Below, piece after piece: positions 38,794-47,786 of a stretch of 53,359 bases of DNA. The notes beneath the pieces were generated by a model. The model was not told the origin of the DNA. It did no database searches and saw only the letters and a program-made list of their open reading frames with translations. The stretch is taken from positions 1 through 53,359 of the forward strand of contig JAKCCH010000010.1 in the NCBI GenBank assembly GCA_021838945.1, in the 5' to 3' direction. The position numbers and the translations under genes were made by a program. Source of the stretch: Actinomycetes bacterium (GTDB lineage: Bacteria; Actinomycetota; Acidimicrobiia; Acidimicrobiales; Bog-793). Position 1 is the stretch's first letter, and every line of letters begins with the position of its first letter.

Positions 38794-41700
38794 TCAGCCT
38801 CCCGGGCGTGGCGGCAGCGGAGGAGGCGTCCGGCTCGGACGGGTTGCCAGGTCTGGTGGCACCGCAGCCGGCCGCTCCTCGAGCAGGCCGAGCACGACTT
38901 CGATCGCCCTGTCGAGCTGCGGATCCCGGTCCGCCGCCCAGTCCTGAGGCGGCATGCGGACCTCGATGTCGGGGTCGACGCCGTAGTTCTCCACATCCCA
39001 GCCGAACCCGTAGAACCAGAACGCGTAACGGGGCTGAGTCACGGCCGTGCCGTCGACGAGCTGGTAGCGACCGTCGATGCCGATCACGCCTCCCCAGGTG
39101 CGGGTCCCGATGACGGGCCCGAGCGCGCGCTGGCGGAACCCTGCCGTCACGATGTCGCCGTCCGAGCCCGCCTGCTCGTTCGTCACGAGCACACGAGGGC
39201 CGCGGGGCGCACCCTGCGGGTAGGTGTCCGACCCGAGGTGGCGGGCGACCTCCCACGCGTAGACGATCCGGCCGAGCTTCTCGAGCACGAGCTGGGAGAC
39301 ATGGCCGCCTCCGTTGTCGCGGACGTCGACGATCAAGGCCTCGCGGGCCACCTCCACCCTGAGGTCACGGTGCAGCTGCGCCCAGCCGGCACCCATCATG
39401 TCGGGGATGTGGATGTAGCCGATGCGGCCGCCCGTCGCCTCGTGCACGGCGTGCCGGCGGCCGGCTACCCACGCCTGATATCGCAGCGGCCGCTCGTCCG
39501 GCAGCGGCTCGACGACGACCTCGCGGGCCTCGGAGCCTCCGGCGGGTCGCACCGTCAGCTGCACCGGCTTGCCGGCCGCGCCGACGAGGAGCGCCGCCGG
39601 CCCGATCTCCGCCGGAACCGGCCGCCCGTCGACTGCGAGGATTGCGTCACCGGCACGGACTTGGACGGCGGGAGCCGAGAGCGGCGATCGTGCGCTCGGT
39701 ACCGAAGACTCGCCCGGGAGCACCCTCACGACCCGCCAGGTGCGGTCCTCGCCTCGCTCGAAGTCGGCTCCGAGGAGGCCGAGCCGCCGCTCCGCCTCGA
39801 CCGGCCGCTCGGGCGGCATCTCGTAGGCATGGGAGGAGCCGAGCTCACCCTGTACCTCCCAGAGCAGCTCGGAGAGGTCATCACGTGTCGCGATGCGTTC
39901 GAGCCATGGGCGGTAGCGCTCGACGACCGCATCCCAGTCGACGCCCGCCATGTCCGGCACCCAGTAGTGGTCGCGCATGAGCCGGGCGGCCTCGTCGTAC
40001 ATCTGCGTCCACTCGGCAGGCGGATCGACTTCCACCCTGAGACGCTGCAGGTCCACCTCGACGCGCTCCGACGGGTCGGGCTCGGCCCCGGGACCGGGAC
40101 CGGCCTTGTGGTCGGCCGGCAGCGCGAGGAGCTGATCCCGGTCGCGGACCACGATGGTGTTCCCGTCGCCGCTCACCTCGTAGGTATCGAGCGCGTCGAC
40201 GAGATCGGCCTCCCGCTCCTTTGCGAAGTCGAGGCGGACGAGCCGCGGCCGCACCGGTTCTGAGCCCGGCCGAGGCAGCTGCTCTCCGAGCACCCCGCTG
40301 AGCGGCTCCGCCAGCCAGCAGAAGCCACCCTTCGCGGCTCGAAGCCGTGAATAGCGTCCGGCGGCCACCGGAAATGGCACGACCCGCTCGGAGATGCCGT
40401 CGACGTCGATCGAGACCTCGGGCCGGCTGTCGCCTCCGCCGCCTCCGCCCCCTCCATCCTCCTTGTCGTGTTCCGCCTTCGCACCGGGGCGTGGCCGTCC
40501 GCCGAGCTCGGCATCGAACGGCGACGGCGTGGATGCCGCGAGCGGCACGAGATAGGGCCGGGCGCCGGCCTGGAACGACATGTCGAAGATGTGGACGTCG
40601 TAGACGGGGTCGAACGTCCTCACAGACAGGAAGGCGAGGTACTTGCCGTCAGTGCTGAACACCGGGTCCGTGTCGCGGAAGCGGAGCGGCGTGACGTCGA
40701 TCTCGAGGCCGGCCGAAGCATCGACGGCGGCGAGCTTGATGTGGCGAAGCGGCTCTGGTTCCATGCCACCCGCGCCAGGCTGTGACCAGGCGAGATACCT
40801 GGAGTCCGGCGAGAAGCACAGCCCGCTCGCGTCCCCGTGCGCCGACTCGCCGATCGTCCTCGCGGAGCCGTCTTCGAGATCCACGAGCAGCACGCGACCG
40901 TCGTGGGTGGCGACGGCTGCATGCGAGCCGTCGGGGGAGCCGGCGAGGTCGAGCACACGGCCGATCTCGCCGGTCGCAAGGCGCCGCGACGCTGCCTCCC
41001 GGCCTGCTCCGATCGGCACGACCTCGAGAGCGTCCTCTCCCTCTGCGTCCGTCACGAACAGCACGAGCGGCTCTTCGGCCGAACCGACGATCCGCGGGAG
41101 CCTCGCCCGCGAGCCGCGGCCGCCCCCCAGGTGCCGGGACGGTCCCTTTGCGTGCGTCAGCCAGTGGACCTCCCCGCGTAGCTCGACGGCGCTCGCGCGC
41201 CCGGTCACGTCGGGGGCGAACTCGCCGAGAGACTCGCTTGCCTTCAGCACACGACGCGACCGCCCGCTCCGGGGCGCCCCGAGCTCGACCTCGATCCGAG
41301 TCGGTACCGAATCGGGAGTGAGAGCTCCGACGCGGTAGATCTCGCCGGCGCACTGGTAGACGATCGTCTCGCCGTCGCTCGAGGCTGCTCGTGCGTAGAA
41401 GTCCGCATGATCGCTGTGCCGGCGAAGATCCGTCCCGTCCACCCGCGCGGAGTACAGGTTGCCGACGCCCTCGTGGTCGGACACGAACGCGATCCGGTCC
41501 CCGACGAACATTGGATCCTCCAGCTGGCCACGGAGATCGGTGAGGAACGGGCGGAACTCCCCTGAACCGTCGGGGTCGATCCAGAGAGCGGCAGACGTCC
41601 CGCCTCGGTAGCGCTTCCACGACGCGCCTCGCGACCTGCTCTGGTTGACGCCGAGGACCACGGCGCCGGCGGCCCCGCGGGTGACGGCCGTGACCGGACC

Positions 41701-42099
41701 GTACGCCAGCCGCTCCGGCGGCGCACCGTCGGGCGAGATCGCGTAGGCCCACGTACGGCTGCGAAAGGGCTCGCCGGCGGACGAGATCGCCAACACACGC
41801 CCGTCCTCGGTCCATCCGATCGTGCGGGTCGACCGGTCGCCGAAGTAGCTGAGCCGCTCGAGGACGCTGCCGTCGGTCGCCGCGAGGAAGACTTCGGGGA
41901 TGCCGTCCTTCTGGCTCGTGTAGGCGACGAGAGCGCCGTGCGGCGACAGGCGCGGCCAGGCGGCCGGAGCACGGTCGCTCGTGAGGCGGCGTGCCGTCCC
42001 GCCGCCGACGGGCACGAGCCACACGTCGTCGTCGGCGACGAAGGCGACCTCATCGCCACGGACGGATGGGAACCTGAGGTAGCACGGCTCGGCAGGCAT
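38794..42099 (-). CDS. Tricorn protease homologue (S41 family, tri)
   Basis: 1101 residues, close to archaeal tricorn (about 1070). It would degrade oligopeptides released by the proteasome or other proteases. Two beta-propeller regions (about 1-300 and 330-650) open with YLRFPSVRGDEVAFVADDDVW and SPDG-type blades. A PDZ-like region follows (AGDAILAVDGRP). The S41 core has His757 in GSSHAYE and nucleophile Ser979 in NEQAGSDGD. A charged, Gly-rich insert with eight consecutive glycines sits near residue 550. ATG 42099 is seven bases after TACGGT; the open frame continues upstream for 429 codons but only as the antisense of the next gene. Confidence 0.9.
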   Translation of the reverse strand: MPAEPCYLRFPSVRGDEVAFVADDDVWLVPVGGGTARRLTSDRAPAAWPRLSPHGALVAYTSQKDGIPEVFLAATDGSVLERLSYFGDRSTRTIGWTEDGRVLAISSAGEPFRSRTWAYAISPDGAPPERLAYGPVTAVTRGAAGAVVLGVNQSRSRGASWKRYRGGTSAALWIDPDGSGEFRPFLTDLRGQLEDPMFVGDRIAFVSDHEGVGNLYSARVDGTDLRRHSDHADFYARAASSDGETIVYQCAGEIYRVGALTPDSVPTRIEVELGAPRSGRSRRVLKASESLGEFAPDVTGRASAVELRGEVHWLTHAKGPSRHLGGGRGSRARLPRIVGSAEEPLVLFVTDAEGEDALEVVPIGAGREAASRRLATGEIGRVLDLAGSPDGSHAAVATHDGRVLLVDLEDGSARTIGESAHGDASGLCFSPDSRYLAWSQPGAGGMEPEPLRHIKLAAVDASAGLEIDVTPLRFRDTDPVFSTDGKYLAFLSVRTFDPVYDVHIFDMSFQAGARPYLVPLAASTPSPFDAELGGRPRPGAKAEHDKEDGGGGGGGGDSRPEVSIDVDGISERVVPFPVAAGRYSRLRAAKGGFCWLAEPLSGVLGEQLPRPGSEPVRPRLVRLDFAKEREADLVDALDTYEVSGDGNTIVVRDRDQLLALPADHKAGPGPGAEPDPSERVEVDLQRLRVEVDPPAEWTQMYDEAARLMRDHYWVPDMAGVDWDAVVERYRPWLERIATRDDLSELLWEVQGELGSSHAYEMPPERPVEAERRLGLLGADFERGEDRTWRVVRVLPGESSVPSARSPLSAPAVQVRAGDAILAVDGRPVPAEIGPAALLVGAAGKPVQLTVRPAGGSEAREVVVEPLPDERPLRYQAWVAGRRHAVHEATGGRIGYIHIPDMMGAGWAQLHRDLRVEVAREALIVDVRDNGGGHVSQLVLEKLGRIVYAWEVARHLGSDTYPQGAPRGPRVLVTNEQAGSDGDIVTAGFRQRALGPVIGTRTWGGVIGIDGRYQLVDGTAVTQPRYAFWFYGFGWDVENYGVDPDIEVRMPPQDWAADRDPQLDRAIEVVLGLLEERPAAVPPDLATRPSRTPPPLPPRPGG

Positions 42100-42106
42100 G
42101 GGCGCC

Positions 42107-42112
42107 ACCGTA
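42107..42112 (-). promoter_or_regulatory. Leaderless -10 box of the tricorn gene
   Basis: On the minus strand TACGGT ends seven bases before ATG 42099. Confidence 0.55.
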
Positions 42113-42192
42113 ACCCAAGCCAACGACGTGAACCTCTGCCGGCGGTGACCCAGCTTCCGAGCGCCTCGGTGGGGACGATGGCACCGCCGCCG

Positions 42193-42198
42193 TACGCT
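42193..42198 (+). promoter_or_regulatory. -10 box of the metallo-beta-lactamase/Rieske gene
   Basis: TACGCT ends nine bases before ATG 42208; a leaderless or near-leaderless mRNA is expected. It is divergent from the tricorn promoter within a 108-base gap. Confidence 0.45.
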
Positions 42199-42207
42199 GG
42201 CGGCCGC

Positions 42208-43800
42208 ATGAAGATCACGTCCACCGGCCATGCCGGGCTGTTCGTCGAGACTCGAGCCGGCTCCGTCCTCTGCGACCCGTGGCGGAACCCGGCGTACTTC
42301 GCCTCGTGGTTCGTGTTCCCGGACAACTGGGACGTCGACTTCTCGTCCCTCCGACCGGACTACCTCTACGTCTCGCACCTGCACCGCGACCACTTCGACG
42401 CCGCCCTGCTCCGCGACGCGATCCCGAAGACCACGACCGTCCTCCTCCCGGACTATCCGACGGCCGACCTGCGGGAAGCCCTCGAGGCGCTCGGTTTCTC
42501 GAAGTTCGTGGAGACGAGGTGCAACGTGCCGGTAGAGCTGGACGGGCTGCGGATCATGCTCGACACGATGTCGTCGCCGGCCGACGGCCCGCTCGGGGAC
42601 TCTGCCCTCGCGCTCGACGACGGCGAGCACCGCATCCTCAACCAGAACGACAGCAGGCCCCGCGACCTTCAGCCGCTGCGCGACTTCGGCCACTTCGACG
42701 CGCACTTCCTTCAGTTCTCCGGCGCGATCTGGTGGCCCGTCGTATACGACCTCGCCGAGGCCACGAAGAGCGCGCTCGGCAAGCGCAAGCGCGAGAACGG
42801 GATGGCGAGGGCGATGCGTTTCGTCGAGGAGATCGCCGCAAGCCACGTGTTCCCGAACAGCGGGCCGGCCGCCTTCCTCGACGACGACCTGTTCGCCTTC
42901 AACGACCTCGACGGCAGCGACGACAACCCCTTCCCGGACCAGCAGGTGTTCATCGACTACCTGGCCGCGAACGGCCACGGCAACGCCAGGCTGCTGATCC
43001 CGGGCAGCTCGGCCGCTCTCGAGGGCACCCGGTGCACGATCGAGCACCCGATCCCCGACGACGAGGTCGGCCGGATCTTCACCGACAAGCGGGACTACCT
43101 CTCCGCCTACGCCTCCCGCCAGCGAGCTCGGATCGAGGAGGAGAAGGCGAGCTTGCCACGGTACGGGGGTGACCTCGTCGAGGCACTGGCCGACTGGTTC
43201 GAGCCCCTCCTCGCCCTCGCCGACCGCATCGGCCCGGGGGTCGGTGGCCCGATCCAGCTCGATGTCGGTGACGAGCAGATCATCGTGGACTTCACGGAAC
43301 GACAGGTGCGACGGCGCACCGACGAGGAGTGCCGCTACGCCTTCACGATCGATCGCCCGCTCGTCGAAGCACTCGTGGCCGAGCACCAGATCGACTGGGT
43401 GAACAGCCTCTTCCTCTCACTGAGATTCCGTGCCTGGCGGCGAGGGCAGTACAACGAGCACATCTACACCTTCTTCAAGTGCCTTGCGCCCGACCGCCTC
43501 TCGTATGCCGAGGGCTGGTACGCGGAACAGGAGCCGGTCGAGTACGTGCAGATCGGGGACTACATGGTCCAGCGGCGCTGCCCGCACTTGAAGGCGGACC
43601 TCACCCGTTTCGGCGAGCTGCACGGCACCGTCCTCAAGTGCTGCATGCACGGGTGGCAGTTCGACCTCTCGACCGGCAACTGCCTCACGTCCGACGCTCA
43701 CCGGATCGACTGCCACCCGATCGCGGGGTCCGGCGGGTCCGCCGGGTCCGCCGGGTCGGCCGGTGACGAGGTGGATGCGGCGGAGGAGCGGGTGGGGTAG
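42208..43800 (+). CDS. Metallo-beta-lactamase fold protein fused to a C-terminal Rieske [2Fe-2S] domain (CMAH-like)
   Basis: 530 residues. The N-terminal domain (1-300) is an UlaG-like metallo-beta-lactamase fold with the metal motif HLHRDH at 57-62, after TGHAGLFVET and LCDPWRNPAY. The middle (300-440) is a helical region with no known motif. The C-terminal Rieske site uses Cys458-x-His460 and Cys478-x2-His481, as in NADH-independent Rieske oxygenases. CMP-N-acetylneuraminate hydroxylase (CMAH) combines the same two folds, so a hydroxylase is plausible. No sialic acid genes or reductase are near, so the substrate is unknown. The protein ends in a Gly/Ser/Ala repeat tail. Confidence 0.8.
   Translation: MKITSTGHAGLFVETRAGSVLCDPWRNPAYFASWFVFPDNWDVDFSSLRPDYLYVSHLHRDHFDAALLRDAIPKTTTVLLPDYPTADLREALEALGFSKFVETRCNVPVELDGLRIMLDTMSSPADGPLGDSALALDDGEHRILNQNDSRPRDLQPLRDFGHFDAHFLQFSGAIWWPVVYDLAEATKSALGKRKRENGMARAMRFVEEIAASHVFPNSGPAAFLDDDLFAFNDLDGSDDNPFPDQQVFIDYLAANGHGNARLLIPGSSAALEGTRCTIEHPIPDDEVGRIFTDKRDYLSAYASRQRARIEEEKASLPRYGGDLVEALADWFEPLLALADRIGPGVGGPIQLDVGDEQIIVDFTERQVRRRTDEECRYAFTIDRPLVEALVAEHQIDWVNSLFLSLRFRAWRRGQYNEHIYTFFKCLAPDRLSYAEGWYAEQEPVEYVQIGDYMVQRRCPHLKADLTRFGELHGTVLKCCMHGWQFDLSTGNCLTSDAHRIDCHPIAGSGGSAGSAGSAGDEVDAAEERVG
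43725..43760 (+). repeat. 9-bp tandem repeat coding a Gly-Ser-Ala tail
   Basis: Four copies of a 9-bp unit (CGGGTCCGC with small changes) encode GSGGSAGSAGSAG at the C-terminus of the Rieske protein. Length change by slippage would be in frame. Confidence 0.8.
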
Positions 43801-43846
43801 CGGACGGCGGTCGCGTCTGTGACCTCGGCAGTGGAGCTAGAAGGAC

Positions 43847-45415
43847 TCAGTGAACCGGCGATCCGATGGGGCACGCCCGCGGGTCGTAGGGCGGTAGCCC
43901 CTGGCGAGAGGAGCTCACCGGCCGAAGGATCGGGAACGGGTTGCTCGAAGCGGACGTGTGGTGGTGCCCAGCGTTGTGCTTGTGCGTCGCCGGCAGCACC
44001 ACATGAGCGTTCGTGCCGGTGACGACGGTGACGTCGGCGCCGTCGAGAGTCGGGCCCTCGGCCATCGAAGCCATGCCCCAGAGCGACTGCATCACCCGCT
44101 CGGCCTGCCGCAGGTGACCGCGCGAGTAGTAGACGTAGGTCTCGGAGATCGGGCCGACGGGCGTCGTCGATCCGGTGCCCGTGACGTGGTAGCCGAGCGT
44201 CGTGAGCCTGCTGGCGAACGTCGCTGCATTCGGAGTGGTCGTCCCGTTCTCGACCGAGACCGTGATCGATCCCGGTGCGAGCGTCGAGCCGGGAGGACGC
44301 GACCAGCCCTCGAACTGATCGATCGCTGCTTGATCCTGCGGATAGGAGGGAAACACGACCGACCCGAAGTCGATCCCGTTCCAGGAGTAGAGCTGCGTGT
44401 CCTCGATGTTCGGCATCGTGAGCTGTGGCTGGCTCGCGGCGTTGACCCCGTGCAGCGACAGCACGAGATTCACCATGTCGCTCAGTGACAGGCTCGAGTC
44501 GATCGTGAGCTGCGGCGCGAGGGCGCCGATGAGCGCGTTGTCATGGAATGGGTTGGAGAGGCCGCGCTGCTGCAGAGTCGTGGCCAGAACCCTGAGGAAC
44601 TCGTGCACGCGGATGATCCGCCCGAGGTCGCCAGAGCCGTCGTACTGCCACGTGTTGCCGACCTTGTACCAGAGATGGCGTGCCCGGACGACTGCGAGCG
44701 CCTCGAACCCGTTCAAGTGGTAGCAACCAGCCGTCTTGATGTGAAGCGAGGAGTAGTCGTCGTACTCCGGGTACGGGAAGTACATGTTCACCCCGCCGAG
44801 CGCGTTCACGACGTTCTGGAAGCTGTCGAAGTTGAGCTCGGCGAAATGGTTGATCGGGATCCCGAAGTCCTGTTCGATGACGTTCACGAGCTGGCTCGGC
44901 CCTTGCGCCAGCGCTGCATCGATCTTGTAGAAACGCTGCTGGTCCTGCCTCACGTTCTCGAGCACCATGTCCCGCGGGATCGACAGGATCGAGATCGTGT
45001 GGGTGGCCGGGTCCGCCCGCAACAGCATCGTGACATCGGAGTTCACACCGGTGATGCCTTGCTGGCACGTGCCGAACGCTTGGCTCTGGTGTGCGAGCGC
45101 ACAACGTGACGTCGATCCGATGAGGAGGAAGGTCTGGACTCCGACGTCAGGGCCCTTCGTCGCCACCTGAGAAAGGTGTTTGACGGCGATCCGGTGGATC
45201 TGGTGGTTGCGGTAGGCGAGGTAGATGGCCTCGGCGCCCACGAGTGCGACGATGAGCGCGACGACGACACCGAGGCTGATGAGGGAGCGCCGCAACCATC
45301 GGCGGCGCTTCGGTCTGGTTCCGGCGGACTCCTGACCGGCCGGGTCCTGCGCGGCCGGGACGGCGGCGCCCGGTCGAGGGGATGCTGACCTTCTCCAGGC
45401 GCGCCGAGGTCTCAT
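43847..45415 (-). CDS. LytR-CpsA-Psr (LCP) family cell-wall ligase with LytR_C domain
   Basis: 522 residues. LCP proteins attach glycopolymers such as arabinogalactan or teichoic acids to peptidoglycan. A long basic cytoplasmic N-terminus (to about 40) precedes one transmembrane helix (LISLGVVVALIVALVGAEAIYLAY). The LCP domain has NSDVTMLLRADP, ISILSIPRDM, FYKIDAALAQGP, FPINHF-like IPINHFAELNFDSF, NALGGVNMYF and VRARHLWYK, so the key Asp, Arg and Lys are present. The usual GSDSR reads GSTSR. A LytR_C domain follows (ITVSVENGTTTPNAATFASRL), then a His-rich tail. No ribosome site is obvious before ATG 45415. Confidence 0.87.
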   Translation of the reverse strand: MRPRRAWRRSASPRPGAAVPAAQDPAGQESAGTRPKRRRWLRRSLISLGVVVALIVALVGAEAIYLAYRNHQIHRIAVKHLSQVATKGPDVGVQTFLLIGSTSRCALAHQSQAFGTCQQGITGVNSDVTMLLRADPATHTISILSIPRDMVLENVRQDQQRFYKIDAALAQGPSQLVNVIEQDFGIPINHFAELNFDSFQNVVNALGGVNMYFPYPEYDDYSSLHIKTAGCYHLNGFEALAVVRARHLWYKVGNTWQYDGSGDLGRIIRVHEFLRVLATTLQQRGLSNPFHDNALIGALAPQLTIDSSLSLSDMVNLVLSLHGVNAASQPQLTMPNIEDTQLYSWNGIDFGSVVFPSYPQDQAAIDQFEGWSRPPGSTLAPGSITVSVENGTTTPNAATFASRLTTLGYHVTGTGSTTPVGPISETYVYYSRGHLRQAERVMQSLWGMASMAEGPTLDGADVTVVTGTNAHVVLPATHKHNAGHHHTSASSNPFPILRPVSSSRQGLPPYDPRACPIGSPVH

Positions 45416-45616
45416 TCGAGCCGATCATGGCTATCGAACCTGAAGGTTTGATGAAACCCCGCTGAAGCTCAGCCGTTTGTGGCCGGCGCGTGCCGCACGT
45501 CGGACTCGTCGAGAGTGCGGGTCCAGGCGGCGAACTCGAGCAGGATGCTCGCACTCGCTCCTCGACGTTGTCCCACTCGAGGCGGCAGGAGCCGGCTCTG
45601 GCAGCGGTAGAGGGCG

Positions 45617-47170
45617 TCAAACGATCGCAGTCGCGTGGCCGGCCCAGTACTTGTCCCGGAGCAGCCGCTTGTAGAGCTTCCCGGTCGGCAGCCTCGGCAA
45701 CTCGTCCACGAAGTCCATCGACCGCGGGCACTTGAAGTGGGCAAGGTGCTCTCTGCAGTGGGCGATGAGCTCGCGCTCGAGCTCAGGGCCGGGCTGGACG
45801 CCCGGCGCCGGCTGCACGACGGCCTTCACTGCTTCACCGAGGTCGTCGTCGGGCACGCCGATCACGGCCGCGTCGAACACCTTCGGGTGTGTGACGAGCA
45901 GGTTCTCGGTCTCCTGCGGATAGATGTTCACGCCTCCGGAGATGATCATGTAGCTCTTCCGGTCGGTGAGGTAGAGGTAGCCCTCGTCGTCGAGATAGCC
46001 GACGTCGCCGACCGTGGACGTGTCTCCGATGTCGTTTCTTGACTCGGCAGTCGTTACAGGATCGTTGAAATATTCGAAGTTGGTCGCACCTTTGAACCAG
46101 ACGGTCCCCGGCTCCCCGGTGGGGCAGGGTTCACCGTTCTCGTCCAGGATCAGCAGCTCTCCTACAAGGGCTCGGCCCACGGTCCCCTCGTGCCGCAGCC
46201 AGTCCTCGGAGTCGACGAACGTGAAGCCGTTCGCCTCGGTGGCGGCGTAGTACTCGATCAGGACCGGGCCCCACCATTCGATCATCTGGCGCTTCACCGG
46301 GACCGGGCAGGGGGCTGCGGCGTGGATCACCACCTCGAGCGAGGAGGTGTCCGCGCTGACCCGCACCTCCTCGGGCAGCTTGAGCAGGCGCGAGAACATC
46401 GTTGGGACCATCTGTGTGTGAGTCACCCGGTGCCGAGCGACGAGATCGAGGAACCCGGCCGGGTCGAAGTGCTCCATCACGACCACCGTCGCCCCGAGCC
46501 GGAGGGAGATGGCAACGCTCGCCTGCGGCGCGGAGTGATAGAGGGGAGCGGGGTTGAGGTAGACCATGCCCTCCCGGAGGCGCCACAGGAACCTGAGCCC
46601 CTCCATGACGGGGATGTTGTCGCTCGGTGCCGCCTCCGGCAGCGGGCGAAGGATGCCCTTCGGGCGCCCGGTCGTGCCCGACGAGTACAGCATCGGGGTG
46701 CCGAGCTCTTCATCGGGTATCGGCGTCGTGGGGTAGGGGTCGAGGGCCTCGTCCCAGTCCTCGTAGCCCTCGTGCGCGGCGGTGCCGGCATCCACCATCA
46801 GCCAGCGTTTCACGCTCGGGCAGAGCGCCGGGAGCTGAGATGCCACCTCGGCCTTGGCGGCGGTCGTCATGACGACCTCGGACTCGGAGTCGTTGATGAT
46901 GTATGCAGCCTCCTCTGCCGAGAGGTAGGAGTTGACGCACGTGTAGTACAACCCGCAGCGCTCGGCGCCACCCTCCGAGATGAGCATGCGGTGATCGTTG
47001 CTCATGAAGATCGCCACGTGGTCCTGGCGCTGCAGACCGATGTCGCGGAGCAGGTGCGCGACCTGGTTGGAGCGTGCCTCGTACTCGGCGTACGTCACGA
47101 CCTTGCCCCCGCTCGCCATCACGATGGCGGGCTTGTCAGGAGTCTCTGCAGCGTGGCGGGCGGCGTACAT
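45617..47170 (-). CDS. Fatty acyl-CoA ligase / AMP-dependent synthetase (FadD-like)
   Basis: 517 residues. Activates a carboxylic acid to its CoA thioester through an acyl-adenylate. The P-loop motif is LYSSGTTGRPKG; YYAATEANGF and the TVGDVGYLDDEGYLYLTDR hinge region follow, and the catalytic lysine is in RLPTGKLYKRLL. The overall pattern is like the mycobacterial fatty acyl ligases near sterol or lipid genes (FadD4/FadD12 group); the acyl substrate cannot be told. ATG 47168-47170 lies six bases after TACGGT, a leaderless start. It is divergent from the SRPBCC gene. Confidence 0.87.
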   Translation of the reverse strand: MYAARHAAETPDKPAIVMASGGKVVTYAEYEARSNQVAHLLRDIGLQRQDHVAIFMSNDHRMLISEGGAERCGLYYTCVNSYLSAEEAAYIINDSESEVVMTTAAKAEVASQLPALCPSVKRWLMVDAGTAAHEGYEDWDEALDPYPTTPIPDEELGTPMLYSSGTTGRPKGILRPLPEAAPSDNIPVMEGLRFLWRLREGMVYLNPAPLYHSAPQASVAISLRLGATVVVMEHFDPAGFLDLVARHRVTHTQMVPTMFSRLLKLPEEVRVSADTSSLEVVIHAAAPCPVPVKRQMIEWWGPVLIEYYAATEANGFTFVDSEDWLRHEGTVGRALVGELLILDENGEPCPTGEPGTVWFKGATNFEYFNDPVTTAESRNDIGDTSTVGDVGYLDDEGYLYLTDRKSYMIISGGVNIYPQETENLLVTHPKVFDAAVIGVPDDDLGEAVKAVVQPAPGVQPGPELERELIAHCREHLAHFKCPRSMDFVDELPRLPTGKLYKRLLRDKYWAGHATAIV

Positions 47171-47176
47171 GAGCGA

Positions 47177-47182
47177 ACCGTA
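47177..47182 (-). promoter_or_regulatory. Leaderless -10 box of the acyl-CoA ligase
   Basis: On the minus strand TACGGT ends six bases before ATG 47170. Confidence 0.55.
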
Positions 47183-47236
47183 GCCTGTCGCCTGTCTGCG
47201 GGTCCGCGAGGTGGGCGGATGTGCTGAACTCGGTCC

Positions 47237-47695
47237 ATGACTGGAAGGCTGGAGATCTCGCGCGACATCGCCGCCCCGCCGGAGGCGGTCTATGCGGCCA
47301 TCTCGGATGTGACCCGCATGGGCGACTGGTCAGTGGAGTGTTACGCGTGCGAGTGGCACGACGGTTATGACAGCCCTGTTGTCGGAGCCACCTTCGACGG
47401 TCACAACCGTCACGGTGAGCGCGAGTGGACCACTCAGGGCAAGGTGATCGAGGCGGATCCCGGGCGCGCCTTCGTGTTCGAATGTTCGCTGTTCGACTTC
47501 CACTACGCGACCTGGGGGTACCGCATCGAGCCGGCGGAGTCCGGCTGCCGCGTCACGGAGTGGAGCGAGGACTTGAGACCGGAGGCGACCCGTGAGATGA
47601 GTGCGCAGATCTCGGGGATCGACGACCGCGCAGAGCGCAACCGGCAGACCATGAGCGGCACCCTCGAGCGTCTCGCCGCAGCGCTGGAAGGTTGA
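47237..47695 (+). CDS. SRPBCC (START/Bet v 1-like) family protein
   Basis: 152 residues. The helix-grip fold is visible: LEISRDIAAPPEAVYAAISDVTRMGDW, FDGHNRHGEREW, and the long C-terminal helix NRQTMSGTLERLAAAL. Such proteins bind hydrophobic ligands or act as cyclases; members in actinobacteria are often near lipid genes, as here with the divergent FadD-like ligase. Ligand unknown. ATG 47237 has no ribosome site; a weak TGAACT is six bases upstream. Confidence 0.82.
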   Translation: MTGRLEISRDIAAPPEAVYAAISDVTRMGDWSVECYACEWHDGYDSPVVGATFDGHNRHGEREWTTQGKVIEADPGRAFVFECSLFDFHYATWGYRIEPAESGCRVTEWSEDLRPEATREMSAQISGIDDRAERNRQTMSGTLERLAAALEG

Positions 47696-47774
47696 TCGAG
47701 ACAGCCTCACCGAGAGTTGTATACGTCCAGGAGTCGGTCACGATGCCATGGAAGGGGTTGATACACCCTCTTGT

Positions 47775-47780
47775 CATACT
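47775..47780 (+). promoter_or_regulatory. Leaderless -10 box of the DUF222/HNH gene
   Basis: CATACT ends six bases before ATG 47787. The first base departs from TANNNT. Confidence 0.4.
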
Positions 47781-47786
47781 GACTCC

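Noticed and set aside
42100-43386. N-terminal extension of the tricorn reading frame to 1530 residues
   Set aside because: The extra 429 codons are the antisense shadow of the metallo-beta-lactamase/Rieske gene. The leaderless box and the fold both start the protein at 42099.
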